Shown here one piece after another: positions 1 to 7,534 of a DNA stretch of 13,421 nt (positions within the stretch are counted from its first letter, which is position 1; the number at the start of each line of letters is the position of its first letter). Origin of the DNA: Rubrobacteraceae bacterium (GTDB lineage Bacteria; Actinomycetota; Rubrobacteria; Rubrobacterales; Rubrobacteraceae); contig JAUJMB010000032.1 in the NCBI GenBank assembly GCA_030447045.1, positions 1 to 13,421 on the forward strand, given 5' to 3'. A program made the position numbers and the translations under genes. The notes below the pieces were generated by a model that ran no database searches, was not told the DNA's origin, and saw only the letters and a program-made list of their open reading frames with translations.

Positions 1-155
1 AGTGCGAGAACGTGCTCGACGCGATGGCCGAGGAGACCGGCATAACCGAGCGCGACTCCCTCTACTCCACCCGCGAGTACAAGAAGACGCGCGTGCGGTA
101 CTTTACGCCGGAGATGGAGGCGTGGGAGCGCCTCTACGCCGGCGTGCTGCGCTGA
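1..155 (+). CDS. C-terminal end of an unidentified protein (5' truncated)
   Basis: An open frame enters from the left edge (first full codon at base 3) and stops at TGA 153-155, giving about 50 residues. The tail is charged and ends in a stretch reading LYSTREYKKTRVRYF followed by an acidic/aromatic helix. From memory, this resembles the conserved end of Lrp/AsnC-type siroheme decarboxylase subunits. That would fit a sulfur/tetrapyrrole neighbourhood, but too little is visible to assign it. Codon use matches the neighbouring genes, so a real coding tail is likely. Only 55 bp separate it from the next possible start, so it could share a transcript with the exporter gene. Confidence 0.55.
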   Translation, partial: CENVLDAMAEETGITERDSLYSTREYKKTRVRYFTPEMEAWERLYAGVLR

Positions 156-158
156 TCT

Positions 159-193
159 AGGCTTCAGGCATCAGGTACCAGGCTTCAGGTTTG
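159..193. repeat. Tandem degenerate 7-bp repeat, five units
   Basis: Five consecutive heptamers: AGGCTTC, AGGCATC, AGGTACC, AGGCTTC, AGGTTTG. Every unit begins AGG, and units 1 and 4 are identical. The array lies between the stop of the truncated gene and the start of the exporter gene. Confidence 0.75.
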
Positions 194-231
194 CGGGGGC
201 GGGTGTCTGCGTGCTGACCTGGGGGTTGCTG

Positions 232-954
232 ATGGCGCTGGTCGCGGCGCTGCTGGCGGGAACGGTCACGGGGCTGACGGGGTTCGGGCTGGCGCTTATC
301 AGCACGCCGCTCCTGCTCTTCGTCTACGAGCCGAGGACCGTGGTGGTGCTCACCGTCTTCTTCTCCATCTTTATCAACATCGCCGTGGTGTGGGACTCCT
401 GGCGGGAGGCCCGCCGGCCGCTGGCGCTGGCGCTCCTGATACCATCGGTCGTCGGGGTGGTGCTCGGGGCCGAGGTCTTGCGGCTCTTGGATCCCCTCTA
501 CATCCGGCTGGCAGTCGGGGCGGTGGTGGTGTTCTCGGCGTTGCTGCTGGTCCGCGACGTGCGGCTGCCGGGGGCGGGGACGCGTTGGGGGCCGGTCGTG
601 GCGGGGTCGGCCAGCGGCGCGCTCTCGACCTCTACGGGGCTCGCGGGGCCGCCCATCGTGCTGCTGCTCGCCTCGCGGGGGCTGCCCAAGGCGGAGTTCA
701 GGAGCACGAGCGCGCTCTATTTTCTGGCCATGAGCCTCGTCGGCCTGCTCGTGCTGGCCGGTCGAGGTCTGATCGAGGGCGGTGAGATCCGGCTCGGCCT
801 CGTCCTCGTGCCCGCCGCCATCGTCGGGAAGATGGTAGGGACGGCCTTCTTGAAAAAGGTCTCCGAGAGGGCCTTCCGGGCCTTGAGCCTGGGCCTCGTG
901 ATCCTAACCGGCACTCTAGGCGTCGCCACGGCGCTCTGGGCGTTGGCCGGCTAG
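232..954 (+). CDS. TauE/SafE-family membrane exporter (probable sulfite or organosulfonate anion exporter)
   Basis: This is a very hydrophobic protein of 240 residues. It has the two-fold repeat typical of TauE/SafE: a first half beginning with a glycine-rich GLTGFG motif followed by PLL, and a second half with a GLAGPPIVLLLASRG motif. About seven or eight membrane segments are apparent. Family members export sulfite, sulfoacetate or related anions, and the sulfite oxidase encoded just beyond its stop makes sulfite a sensible substrate. Two in-frame starts exist: GTG at 211 and ATG at 232. I prefer 232 because GGGGG at about 221-225 is well placed before it, while GTG 211 has a poorer site; using 211 gives 247 residues. 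It converges on the sulfite oxidase gene with only 7 bp between stops. The exact substrate is not shown by sequence. Confidence 0.85.
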   Translation: MALVAALLAGTVTGLTGFGLALISTPLLLFVYEPRTVVVLTVFFSIFINIAVVWDSWREARRPLALALLIPSVVGVVLGAEVLRLLDPLYIRLAVGAVVVFSALLLVRDVRLPGAGTRWGPVVAGSASGALSTSTGLAGPPIVLLLASRGLPKAEFRSTSALYFLAMSLVGLLVLAGRGLIEGGEIRLGLVLVPAAIVGKMVGTAFLKKVSERAFRALSLGLVILTGTLGVATALWALAG

Positions 955-961
955 CCCCGGC

Positions 962-2074
962 TCAACCTCCGACCTCGATCCCGACCCCGTGCCAGGCGTT
1001 GTTGGCGTAGCCGAGAAAGTTCCAGACCTCCCCGACGGACGCCGGCTGCGCACCGCCGCCGGAATCAGAGGCGCGGGCCAGGATCCTGCGCGGCCCGGAG
1101 GATAGCCGCAGCGTCGTCTCCCAGAGCCGCCACGTCCCGGGGCCGTCGTCACCCAGAAGCGACGCTTCGGCCCAGGACCCACCCCCGTCTGCGGACACCT
1201 CGACCCGGACCACCCGGCGGTCGCCGCCGGCCACGGCGTAGCCGCGGACGGGGAGATGGCCTCGCCCCACCGTCTCGCCATTTTCGGGGGTGAGGATCAC
1301 GCAGTTCAGGGGGATCTCACCCAGCATCTCGCCCCCGGAGTGGTCGGCGTTCTCGGCCGTCACGTGCGGCGGGAAGAGCTTGTACTCGACGGCCTGGTAG
1401 TAGTTGTCGGAAGGTTTCGCTTGCAGGGCTATCCCCGAGAGCCACTTGACGCTGCGGGCGCCCACGTAGCCCCCGACCACCGCGCGCAGCGGGAAGCCGT
1501 GCTCCGGCGCCAGCGGCCGGCCGTCCATCTCGTAGGCGAGCAGCACCCGGCCCGAGACGGCCCTCCCGATGGGCACGGAGCCGCCGAAGGGCGCGCCGGT
1601 GCCGGACTCCACGTCCCGGTCGAGGCCGGTGAAGGCGACGTGCCTGGCCCCCTCCCCGACGCCGGCCAGCCCGAGCACGTCGCGCAGGAGGACGCCGCCC
1701 CAGCGGGCGTTGCCCGCGGCGCCGACATCCCAGGCCACCTTGCCGGGTATCGGTTCCACCTCCGTAAGCTCCGCGCGGCGGTTGCCCGCGCAGTAGAGGG
1801 TGGCGGTGACTTCGGTCTTCGGGAGGTTCCGGACCTCCTCGAGCGACAACCGCAGCGGACGCCCCACGAGGCCCGAGACCTCCAGCCGGTACGAACGGGG
1901 GTCCACGTTTGGCACCTCCCCGTGGCACCGGACGTAGAAGGCGTCGGCGGGCGTCACGAACCTCTCCCGCAGCAGACGCGGCGGGGTCTCGGCGTTCAGG
2001 GGATGGTCGTTGTGGACCACGAGTTCCGGGCGCTTTCGGAGAGGTCGCCCGGTCTCGGGCCCGGGGTTACCCAC
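962..2074 (-). CDS. Sulfite oxidase-family molybdopterin oxidoreductase, no signal peptide
   Basis: 370 residues with the two domains of the plant/animal sulfite oxidase catalytic core and no cytochrome b5 domain. The molybdopterin domain (about 40-220) contains FYVRCHGEVPNVD (46-58), the Mo-ligating cysteine C95 in YCAGNRR, and GGYVGARSVKWLSG (201-214). A C-terminal Mo-co dimerisation domain (about 250-370) ends with a WNFLGYANNAWH motif. The reaction would be sulfite plus water to sulfate with two electrons passed on. The N-terminus is polar, with no Tat or Sec signal, so the enzyme should be cytoplasmic. The start is GTG 2074 with a weak ribosome site. The coding start lies 49 bp after the suyB-like stop on the same strand, suggesting one operon. 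Other substrates of the SUOX family cannot be excluded. Confidence 0.85.
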   Translation of the reverse strand: MGNPGPETGRPLRKRPELVVHNDHPLNAETPPRLLRERFVTPADAFYVRCHGEVPNVDPRSYRLEVSGLVGRPLRLSLEEVRNLPKTEVTATLYCAGNRRAELTEVEPIPGKVAWDVGAAGNARWGGVLLRDVLGLAGVGEGARHVAFTGLDRDVESGTGAPFGGSVPIGRAVSGRVLLAYEMDGRPLAPEHGFPLRAVVGGYVGARSVKWLSGIALQAKPSDNYYQAVEYKLFPPHVTAENADHSGGEMLGEIPLNCVILTPENGETVGRGHLPVRGYAVAGGDRRVVRVEVSADGGGSWAEASLLGDDGPGTWRLWETTLRLSSGPRRILARASDSGGGAQPASVGEVWNFLGYANNAWHGVGIEVGG

Positions 2075-2123
2075 CCGGCTCGCCGGCTTCTCGGGGCTTC
2101 ACCTGGCGGGCGGCGACCAACCC

Positions 2124-3275
2124 TTACGCGCTCCGGTAGAGCTTGGTCATCGTGAACTCGCGGTGGCCGAGCGCCTCCGCGGAGGTGATGCGCCCGTTCG
2201 CCGCCCGGGCGAGGTGCTCCATCATCAGGTCGCCGGCCTGGGTCAGCGTGAGCTCCCGGCTCAAGAGCCCGCTCACGTCCACGTCTATGTGCTCGCCCAT
2301 GGTCCTGACGGTGTTCGGGTTCCCGGAGACCTTTATCACCGGGACGATGGGGTTGCCGATGACGTTCCCCTGCCCCGTCGGGAACATGTGCAAGACCGCC
2401 CCGCCGGCGCCCATGAGCGTTACGTGCTCCGCCGCCGCGGACGAGCTGTCCATAAAGTACAGCCCCGGCCCGTTCCGCGGCGCCTCCGCCGGGTCCAGGA
2501 CCCCGATCACGGGCTTGGTCCCGGTCTTCTCGATGTTGCCGAGCGCCTTCTCCTCTATGGTCGAGAGGCCCCCGGCGATGTTCCCCTGCGTCGGCTGCGA
2601 GCCGAGCAGGTCCTCCGACTGCGCCTCGATAAGCTCGACGTAGTCGTCGTAGACCTTCTGGAACCTCTCCCTGAGCTCGGGCGTGGCCATCCTCTCGGCT
2701 ATGAGGTGCTCGCCGCCGGTAAGCTCCGAGGTCTCCCCGAAAAAGACCGTGGCGCCGCTCTCGACCAGGCGGTCGACCGCCACGCCCACCGTCGGGCAGG
2801 AGGCGAGGCCCGTCGTCGTGTCCGACTCCCCGCATTTGATGCTGACGACCAGGTCTTCGAGATCTACGGGCTCCCGCCTGAGCTCCGAGGCCCACTGCAC
2901 GAACTCTTTGGCCTTCCAGGAGGCCCGCCGGACGGTCTCGAGGTCCCCGAAGCCTTCGATGGAGAACGCGGCGACGGGCTTGCCGGTCTCGGCGATGCCG
3001 TCGGCGACCCTCTTTGTCCAGTTGGGCTCGATGCCGATGACGACGGCGGCGGCGACGTTCGGGTTGGAGCCGGTCCCGATCATGGTCCTGAAATGTAGCT
3101 CCAGATCCTCCCCGTACTGCAGCCGCCCGTACGAGTGGGGCAGCGCCATCGTGCCCCGGATGTGCGAAGCCACCGCCTCGCAAGCTGCGTTGGAGATGTC
3201 GTCGACGGGGAGGACGATGACGTGGTTGCGCACCCCGACGCGCCCGTCTTCCCGCCTGTAACCGCAGAGCTCCAT
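2124..3275 (-). CDS. suyB: UxaA-family large subunit, probable (2R)-sulfolactate sulfo-lyase beta subunit
   Basis: 383 residues covering the C-terminal, catalytic region of the altronate/galactarate dehydratase family (GD_AH_C). Family motifs seen are [15 protein letters not shown] (5-19), GTGSNPN (67-73), the [12 protein letters not shown] block (148-159) and TGGEHLI (186-192). SuyB cleaves (2R)-sulfolactate to pyruvate and sulfite with a small SAF subunit. Sugar-acid dehydratases of the same family are commonly one ~500-residue chain. The start at ATG 3275 is set by homology and by AGGTGG at 3281-3286, five nt upstream; the frame is open as far as 3641 but that extension reads through suyA in another frame. 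The start lies 2 bp after the suyA stop, so translation is probably coupled. Sulfolactate as substrate is inferred from the split subunits and the sulfite genes around it; altronate or galactarate dehydratase is the alternative. Confidence 0.75.
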   Translation of the reverse strand: MELCGYRREDGRVGVRNHVIVLPVDDISNAACEAVASHIRGTMALPHSYGRLQYGEDLELHFRTMIGTGSNPNVAAAVVIGIEPNWTKRVADGIAETGKPVAAFSIEGFGDLETVRRASWKAKEFVQWASELRREPVDLEDLVVSIKCGESDTTTGLASCPTVGVAVDRLVESGATVFFGETSELTGGEHLIAERMATPELRERFQKVYDDYVELIEAQSEDLLGSQPTQGNIAGGLSTIEEKALGNIEKTGTKPVIGVLDPAEAPRNGPGLYFMDSSSAAAEHVTLMGAGGAVLHMFPTGQGNVIGNPIVPVIKVSGNPNTVRTMGEHIDVDVSGLLSRELTLTQAGDLMMEHLARAANGRITSAEALGHREFTMTKLYRSA

Positions 3276-3277
3276 GC

Positions 3278-3556
3278 CTACCACCTGGCACTCTTGAGGT
3301 TGTGCGTATGGACGTAGTCGCCCCGCTCGAAGCCGTCGGGCGCCACCCCGATCCTGACGCCGTACTCCGTGACGTCCCCGCCGGCCTCGCGGCCCTCGAC
3401 CGCGATCTTGTGCCCCAGCGGCACGTCTGCTCTGGCCTCGACCTCGACCGTCGAGTCGTCGTCCATGTACACCCCGACCACCCTCTCTCCGGCCCCGATG
3501 TCCGAGGTCGCCACCCCTACATGGTCGCCCGCCTTGTGGATCAGAAACTTGTGCAC
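3278..3556 (-). CDS. suyA: UxaA-family small SAF-domain subunit, probable sulfolactate sulfo-lyase alpha subunit
   Basis: 92 residues forming a single SAF-type domain. It begins [15 protein letters not shown], has the PLGHKIAV core at about 46-53, and ends with a VHTHNLKS motif. These match the N-terminal small domain of altronate dehydratase, which in SuyAB is a separate protein. It pairs with the large subunit encoded 2 bp downstream to form the lyase. The start is GTG 3556, supported by GAGGAGG at 3561-3567 four nt upstream. It is the first gene of the minus-strand operon and is divergent from the sulfate permease gene. Family membership is firm. The sulfolactate specificity rests on gene context and the split-subunit form. 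Confidence 0.75.
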   Translation of the reverse strand: MHKFLIHKAGDHVGVATSDIGAGERVVGVYMDDDSTVEVEARADVPLGHKIAVEGREAGGDVTEYGVRIGVAPDGFERGDYVHTHNLKSARW

Positions 3557-3560
3557 CCGG

Positions 3561-3567
3561 CCTCCTC
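3561..3567 (-). promoter_or_regulatory. Ribosome binding site for suyA-like gene
   Basis: GAGGAGG on the minus strand, four nt before the GTG codon at 3556. It supports the choice of this non-ATG start. Confidence 0.65.
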
Positions 3568-3778
3568 GCGAAACGGCATCTCGGGTGGCGCGGGCGCCGG
3601 ACGCGACCGACGACGCGTCGAGCCCGCAAGGACCACCCCACCGTTACATCATACCCGCGCCGCCACCCTTGGGCCGGTCGAATTCCTGCGCGGGAGGGGT
3701 GCCAAGGGGCGTAAACTTGTGGGTGTCTAGGCGAAGGGGGAGGGATGTGGACCCCGTGACCGCGGCGCGCAGGCGCGG
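3568..3778. promoter_or_regulatory. Divergent intergenic control region (suyA-like / SulP)
   Basis: About 210 bp separate two divergent genes. A TATGAT hexamer on the minus strand (3648-3653), preceded by GGG, is a candidate -10 for suyAB, but no good -35 is visible at 16-18 bp. On the plus strand, TAAACT (3712-3717) is a weak -10 candidate for SulP. An inverted repeat CCCTTGG (3667-3673) / CCAAGGG (3702-3708), with a 28-bp spacing, could be a regulator site shared by both directions. No regulator gene is in the window. Confidence 0.35.
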
Positions 3779-5482
3779 ATGACGAAGAACTGGTCCGTGA
3801 GGCGCGCCGTGACGGCCGCCGTGCCGGCGCTCGGCTGGCTCAGGGGCTACAGGCGGGCCGACCTGACGCGGGACCTCTCGGCCGGCGTGGTCGTCGGGGT
3901 CATGATCGTGCCCCAGGCGATGGCCTACGCGGTCCTGGCCGGCCTGCCGCCCGTCTACGGACTCTACGCCTCCATCGTCCCAACGGTGGCCTACGCCCTC
4001 TTCGGCACCTCTCGCCACATGCCCGTGGGCCCCCCGGCCCTGATGGCGCTGCTGACGTTCTCGGGGGTCTCGGCGCTCGCGCAACCGGGGACGCAGGAGT
4101 ACGTGGGGCTCGCGCTGCTGCTGGCGCTCATGGCGGGGGTCTTGCAACTCGGGCTCGGGATCTTGCGGCTCGGGTTCGTCTCCAACTTTATACCCCTGCC
4201 CGTGCTCAGCGGGTTCGTCTACGCCTCGGCCGTCTTGATCTCCCTCAGCCAGGCCGCGGCCCTGCTGGGCATCCCGGCCGGCGACGAGAGGTCCACGGTC
4301 GGCATACTCTCGGCCCTCGCCGGCCGCGTCGGAGAGGCAAACCTCCCGACGCTCGTCATCGGGGTCTGTAGCATCGTGGCGCTGGTGTGCCTGGCGAGGT
4401 TCTTCCCCAAAGTGCCGGGCGCTTTGGTGGTCGCGGCGCTCTCTACGGTCGCCGTGTACGCCCTCGGCCTCGACAGGGCTGGGGTCGAGATCGTCGGGGA
4501 GGTGCCCAGGGGGCTGCCGAATCTCTCGGTGCCGCCGCTCGGGCTGGAGACCGTACGGGGGTTGCTGCCGGCGGCTCTGGCCGTGGCGCTCGTCGGGTTT
4601 GTGGAGTCGGTCTCCGTGGCGAAGGCCGTGGCGGCAAAGGAGCGCTACAGGTTGGAGTCCAACGCGGAGCTCAGGGGGCTCGGGCTGGCGAACGTCGCGG
4701 CGGCGTTCACGTCGGGGATGCCGGTGGCCGGCTCGTTCTCCCGGACGGCCGTCCAGTACGAGGCCGGGGCGCGGACCCAGCTCGCCTCGGTCGTCACCGC
4801 AGGCGTCGTGGTGCTCACGCTGCTCTCTCTGACGCCGCTCTTCTACTACCTGCCGGACGCCGCGCTCGCCGCTGTTATCCTGGTGGCCGTCTTTGGGTTG
4901 TTGGACTTTAGGCAGGCCAGGCGCATCTTCGAGGTCAGCCCCGTGGACGGGGCCACGCTCGTCATCACGTTCTTCGTCACGCTTCTGGTAGGCGTCGAGG
5001 AGGGCATCCTCGCAGGCGCCCTGTTCGCCCTGCTCGCCTTTCTGCGGCGCACCGCCTACCCGAACGTCACCCAGATGGGGTTCGTCCCCGAGGAGCGGGC
5101 CTTTCTCGACCTCGAGAGGTGGCCCGCGGCGGAGACCTACCCTGACGTCCTGATCGTGCGCTTCGACGCCGCGCTCTACTACGCCAACATCCCCTACCTC
5201 GAGGAGAAGCTTATAGAGCTCGTCTCGGAGAAGCCCGGGGTGCGCTGGATCGTCATCGACTGCCGCGGCATCAACGCCATAGACGTGACCGCCGTGGAGG
5301 GCCTCGAGGCCCTGATCTCAGGCTACCGCTCGCGCGGGGTGGGCGTCCTGCTCACCCACGTCAAGGTCCGCGTGCGCGAGCGTCTCGCGGGCGCCGGCTG
5401 GTCCGAGAAGTTCGGGGACTGGACGCTCCGCTCGACCACCAGGGACGCCGTGGCCTACGCCAGGTCGCACGCGGGTGCATAA
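3779..5482 (+). CDS. SulP-family sulfate permease with STAS domain
   Basis: 567 residues with the standard SulP (SLC26) layout: an N-terminal inner-membrane transport domain of many hydrophobic helices (about 30-430) and a cytoplasmic STAS domain (about 440-560). The signature region [22 protein letters not shown] is clear near residues 43-64, followed by the [13 protein letters not shown] motif. In the STAS domain, the loop that often holds a phosphorylatable serine reads [14 protein letters not shown], with threonine in its place. Members carry sulfate, bicarbonate or other anions, and the sulfite oxidase next door favours sulfate. ATG 3779 is the only usable in-frame start after the stop at 3728-3730; its ribosome site is poor, with GGGGGAGGG lying about 35 nt upstream. 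The LLM gene follows in the same direction. Confidence 0.88.
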   Translation: MTKNWSVRRAVTAAVPALGWLRGYRRADLTRDLSAGVVVGVMIVPQAMAYAVLAGLPPVYGLYASIVPTVAYALFGTSRHMPVGPPALMALLTFSGVSALAQPGTQEYVGLALLLALMAGVLQLGLGILRLGFVSNFIPLPVLSGFVYASAVLISLSQAAALLGIPAGDERSTVGILSALAGRVGEANLPTLVIGVCSIVALVCLARFFPKVPGALVVAALSTVAVYALGLDRAGVEIVGEVPRGLPNLSVPPLGLETVRGLLPAALAVALVGFVESVSVAKAVAAKERYRLESNAELRGLGLANVAAAFTSGMPVAGSFSRTAVQYEAGARTQLASVVTAGVVVLTLLSLTPLFYYLPDAALAAVILVAVFGLLDFRQARRIFEVSPVDGATLVITFFVTLLVGVEEGILAGALFALLAFLRRTAYPNVTQMGFVPEERAFLDLERWPAAETYPDVLIVRFDAALYYANIPYLEEKLIELVSEKPGVRWIVIDCRGINAIDVTAVEGLEALISGYRSRGVGVLLTHVKVRVRERLAGAGWSEKFGDWTLRSTTRDAVAYARSHAGA

Positions 5483-5503
5483 TCTGCCGGTGGAGAATCC
5501 TAC

Positions 5504-5510
5504 GAGGAGG
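5504..5510 (+). promoter_or_regulatory. Ribosome binding site fixing the LLM gene start
   Basis: GAGGAGG lies six nt before GTG 5517. This favours 5517 over the upstream in-frame GTG 5475, which would overlap the permease gene and add a non-conserved arginine-rich leader. Confidence 0.7.
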
Positions 5511-5516
5511 CGGAGA

Positions 5517-6314
5517 GTGGCGACGGTAAGGGTCGGGGCGCAGATACAACCGCAGCACGCGGAGTACCGGCAGATGCGCGACGCGTGGATGAGGGTCGAG
5601 GAGATGGGGGCGGACACGCTCTTCAACTGGGACCACTTCTACCCGCTCTACGGGGAGCCCGAGGGCAAGCACTTCGAGTGCTGGACGCTGCTGGCGGCGA
5701 TGGCCGAGGCGACCGAGAGGGTCGAGTTCGGGGCGCTCGTGACGTGCAACTCCTACCGCAACCCGAACCTGCTCGCGGACATGGCGCGCACCGTGGACCA
5801 TATCTCCGGCGGCAGGCTCATCCTGGGTATCGGCTCCGGATGGTTCCAGAAGGACTACGACGAGTACGGCTACGACTTCAAGACCGCCCCCGACCGCCTG
5901 CGCGACCTCGACGCGGCCATGCCCGTCATCGAGGAGCGGTTGGGCAGGCTCAACCCGGCGCCGACGCGCCGGATCCCGATCCTCATCGGCGGCGGCGGCG
6001 AGAAGGTAACCCTGAGAATAGTGGCCGAGCGCGCCCACATGTGGAACGGCTTCGGCGACCCCGAGCAGGCCGCCCGCAAGAGCGCCATCCTCGACGACTG
6101 GTGCGGCAAGGTGGGCCGCGACCCGAACGAGATAGAGCGCTCCATCCTCATCAACCCCGACCAGATAAAGAACGCCGACCGCTACGTCGAGCGGGGCATA
6201 ACCCACCTCATGCTCGGCTTCACAGGCCCGGACTACGACCTCTCCCCACTCGAAGAGCTGATCTCCTGGCGCGACGCCTACCGCGAGCGCAACCCGGAGG
6301 TCCTGGCGGGCTAG
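5517..6314 (+). CDS. LLM-class (luciferase-like) F420- or flavin-dependent oxidoreductase
   Basis: 265 residues from GTG 5517. The TIM-barrel luciferase-like fold is recognisable from the early [12 protein letters not shown] strand, the [12 protein letters not shown] segment, [25 protein letters not shown], and the [21 protein letters not shown] block that is highly typical of actinobacterial F420-dependent members. A later [15 protein letters not shown] strand matches the cofactor phosphate-binding region. Length and motifs fit the short F420 type rather than full-length SsuD (about 380 residues). The gene starts 34 bp after the permease stop on the same strand, so co-transcription is likely. 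Its substrate is unknown. A link to sulfonate breakdown is possible because the superfamily includes alkanesulfonate monooxygenases, but nothing in the sequence shows it. Confidence 0.85.
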   Translation: MATVRVGAQIQPQHAEYRQMRDAWMRVEEMGADTLFNWDHFYPLYGEPEGKHFECWTLLAAMAEATERVEFGALVTCNSYRNPNLLADMARTVDHISGGRLILGIGSGWFQKDYDEYGYDFKTAPDRLRDLDAAMPVIEERLGRLNPAPTRRIPILIGGGGEKVTLRIVAERAHMWNGFGDPEQAARKSAILDDWCGKVGRDPNEIERSILINPDQIKNADRYVERGITHLMLGFTGPDYDLSPLEELISWRDAYRERNPEVLAG

Positions 6315-6356
6315 GCCCCGACCGTCCGCCGCGCCGGAAGACGAGCCTATCCCCGA

Positions 6357-6374
6357 GGGCTGAGGACGGAGCCC
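6357..6374. terminator. Weak hairpin between convergent genes
   Basis: GGGCT (6357-6361) and AGCCC (6370-6374) can pair around an 8-nt loop in the 79-bp gap between the convergent LLM and cystathionine enzyme genes. There is no T-tract. It may serve as a bidirectional stop signal, but the support is modest. Confidence 0.3.
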
Positions 6375-6393
6375 GAAGGGCGAAAGGTGCCGC

Positions 6394-7533
6394 CTAGCTT
6401 ATGGCCCGGTCCAGGTCCGCCACCAGGTCTTCCGCGTCCTCGATGCCGACGGAGAGACGGAGCAGGCCGTCGGTGACGCCGCGGGCCTCGCGCTGCTCCC
6501 TCGGGATCGCGGCGTGGGTCATCGTGGCCGGGTGCGTGACGAGCGACTCGACCCCGCCGAGAGACTCGGCGAAGTGGAAGACCTCCGTCTTCTGCACCGC
6601 CGCGTAGGCCGCCTCCGCGCCGCCCTTCAGCGTGAAGGAGACCATCCCGGAGAAGCCGGACATCTGCCGTTTGGCGAGGTCGTGCTGCGGGTGGGTCGGG
6701 AGGCCCGGGTAGTTGACCGTCGCGACCTGCGGGTGGTCCTGGAGGAACCGCGCCACCGCCAAGGCATTCTCCTCGTGTTGGCGCATGCGGACGGCGAGGG
6801 TCTTGAGGCCCCTGAGCACGATCCAGGCGTCAAAGGCCCCCGGCACGGCGCCGGCGGCGTTCTGGTAGAACTTGATCCTCTCGTGCACCTCCCCATTCGA
6901 GGTCATCACCGCCCCGCCGACGACGTCGGAGTGGCCGCCCATGTACTTCGTCGTCGAGTGGACGACGATGTCCGCGCCCAGAGCGAGCGGCTGCTGGAAG
7001 TAGGGCGAGGCGAAGGTGTTGTCCACGGCGACGGTGGCGCCGCGCGCGTGGGCCATCTCGGAGAGCAGGGGGATGTCCGAGAGGGTGAGCATGGGGTTCG
7101 TTGGCGTCTCGATCCAGAGCATCTTCGTCTCCGGCCGCAGCGCCCTCTCCACCGATTCGGGGTCCGTGGTGTCGACGAAGGTGAAGTCGAGGCCGTTGGA
7201 CCTCTGGAGCACCTTGTCGAAGAGGCGGTAGGAGCCCCCGTAGAGGTCGTCGCCGGCGACGATGTGGTCGCCGGGCGAGAGAAGGCTCATCACGGCGGTC
7301 GTCGCCGCGAGGCCGGAGGCGAAGGCGAGGCCGTGCTCTGCGCCTTCGAGGGCGGCGACGCACTCCTCGAGGGCCGCGCGGGTCGGGTTGCCGGTGCGGC
7401 TGTACTCGTAGCCCTTGTGCTGGCCCGGGGCCTCTTGGGTGTAGGTGGAGGTCTGGTAGATCGGGACGATCGTCGCCCCGGTCGCTGGGTCGGGGTCCTG
7501 ACCTACGTGGATGGCCCTGGTGGCGAACTTCAA
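6394..7533 (-). CDS. Cystathionine gamma-lyase / gamma-synthase family PLP enzyme
   Basis: 379 residues, the usual length of the Cys/Met-metabolism PLP family. Seen are GYEYSRTGNPTR (41-52), the cofactor-stacking region ASGLAATTAV (72-81), DLYGGSYR (96-103), the PLP aspartate region VAVDNTFASP (168-177), and the Schiff-base lysine K196 in HSTTKYMGGHSD. The end, SLGGVESLVTHPATMTHA followed by RLSVGIED, is also typical. Being coupled to a cystathionine beta-synthase gene, the most likely job is cystathionine to cysteine plus 2-oxobutyrate (reverse transsulfuration). Family sequences alone do not separate this from O-acyl-homoserine-dependent cystathionine gamma-synthase. It starts at TTG 7533, one nt after the preceding stop, with GGAGAGGG at 7539-7546 as ribosome site. 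Confidence 0.88.
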   Translation of the reverse strand: MKFATRAIHVGQDPDPATGATIVPIYQTSTYTQEAPGQHKGYEYSRTGNPTRAALEECVAALEGAEHGLAFASGLAATTAVMSLLSPGDHIVAGDDLYGGSYRLFDKVLQRSNGLDFTFVDTTDPESVERALRPETKMLWIETPTNPMLTLSDIPLLSEMAHARGATVAVDNTFASPYFQQPLALGADIVVHSTTKYMGGHSDVVGGAVMTSNGEVHERIKFYQNAAGAVPGAFDAWIVLRGLKTLAVRMRQHEENALAVARFLQDHPQVATVNYPGLPTHPQHDLAKRQMSGFSGMVSFTLKGGAEAAYAAVQKTEVFHFAESLGGVESLVTHPATMTHAAIPREQREARGVTDGLLRLSVGIEDAEDLVADLDRAIS

Positions 7534-7534
7534 A

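Noticed and set aside
3276..3641. 122-residue extension of the suyB-like protein making a single chain
   Set aside because: The extension runs through the suyA-like gene in a different frame and has no family similarity. The SAF domain is encoded in the suyA frame with its own ribosome site and stop, so this is not a frameshifted fusion.
5475..5516. Earlier GTG start for the LLM gene
   Set aside because: It overlaps the permease gene, has no ribosome site, and adds an arginine-rich leader. GTG 5517 has a strong GAGGAGG.
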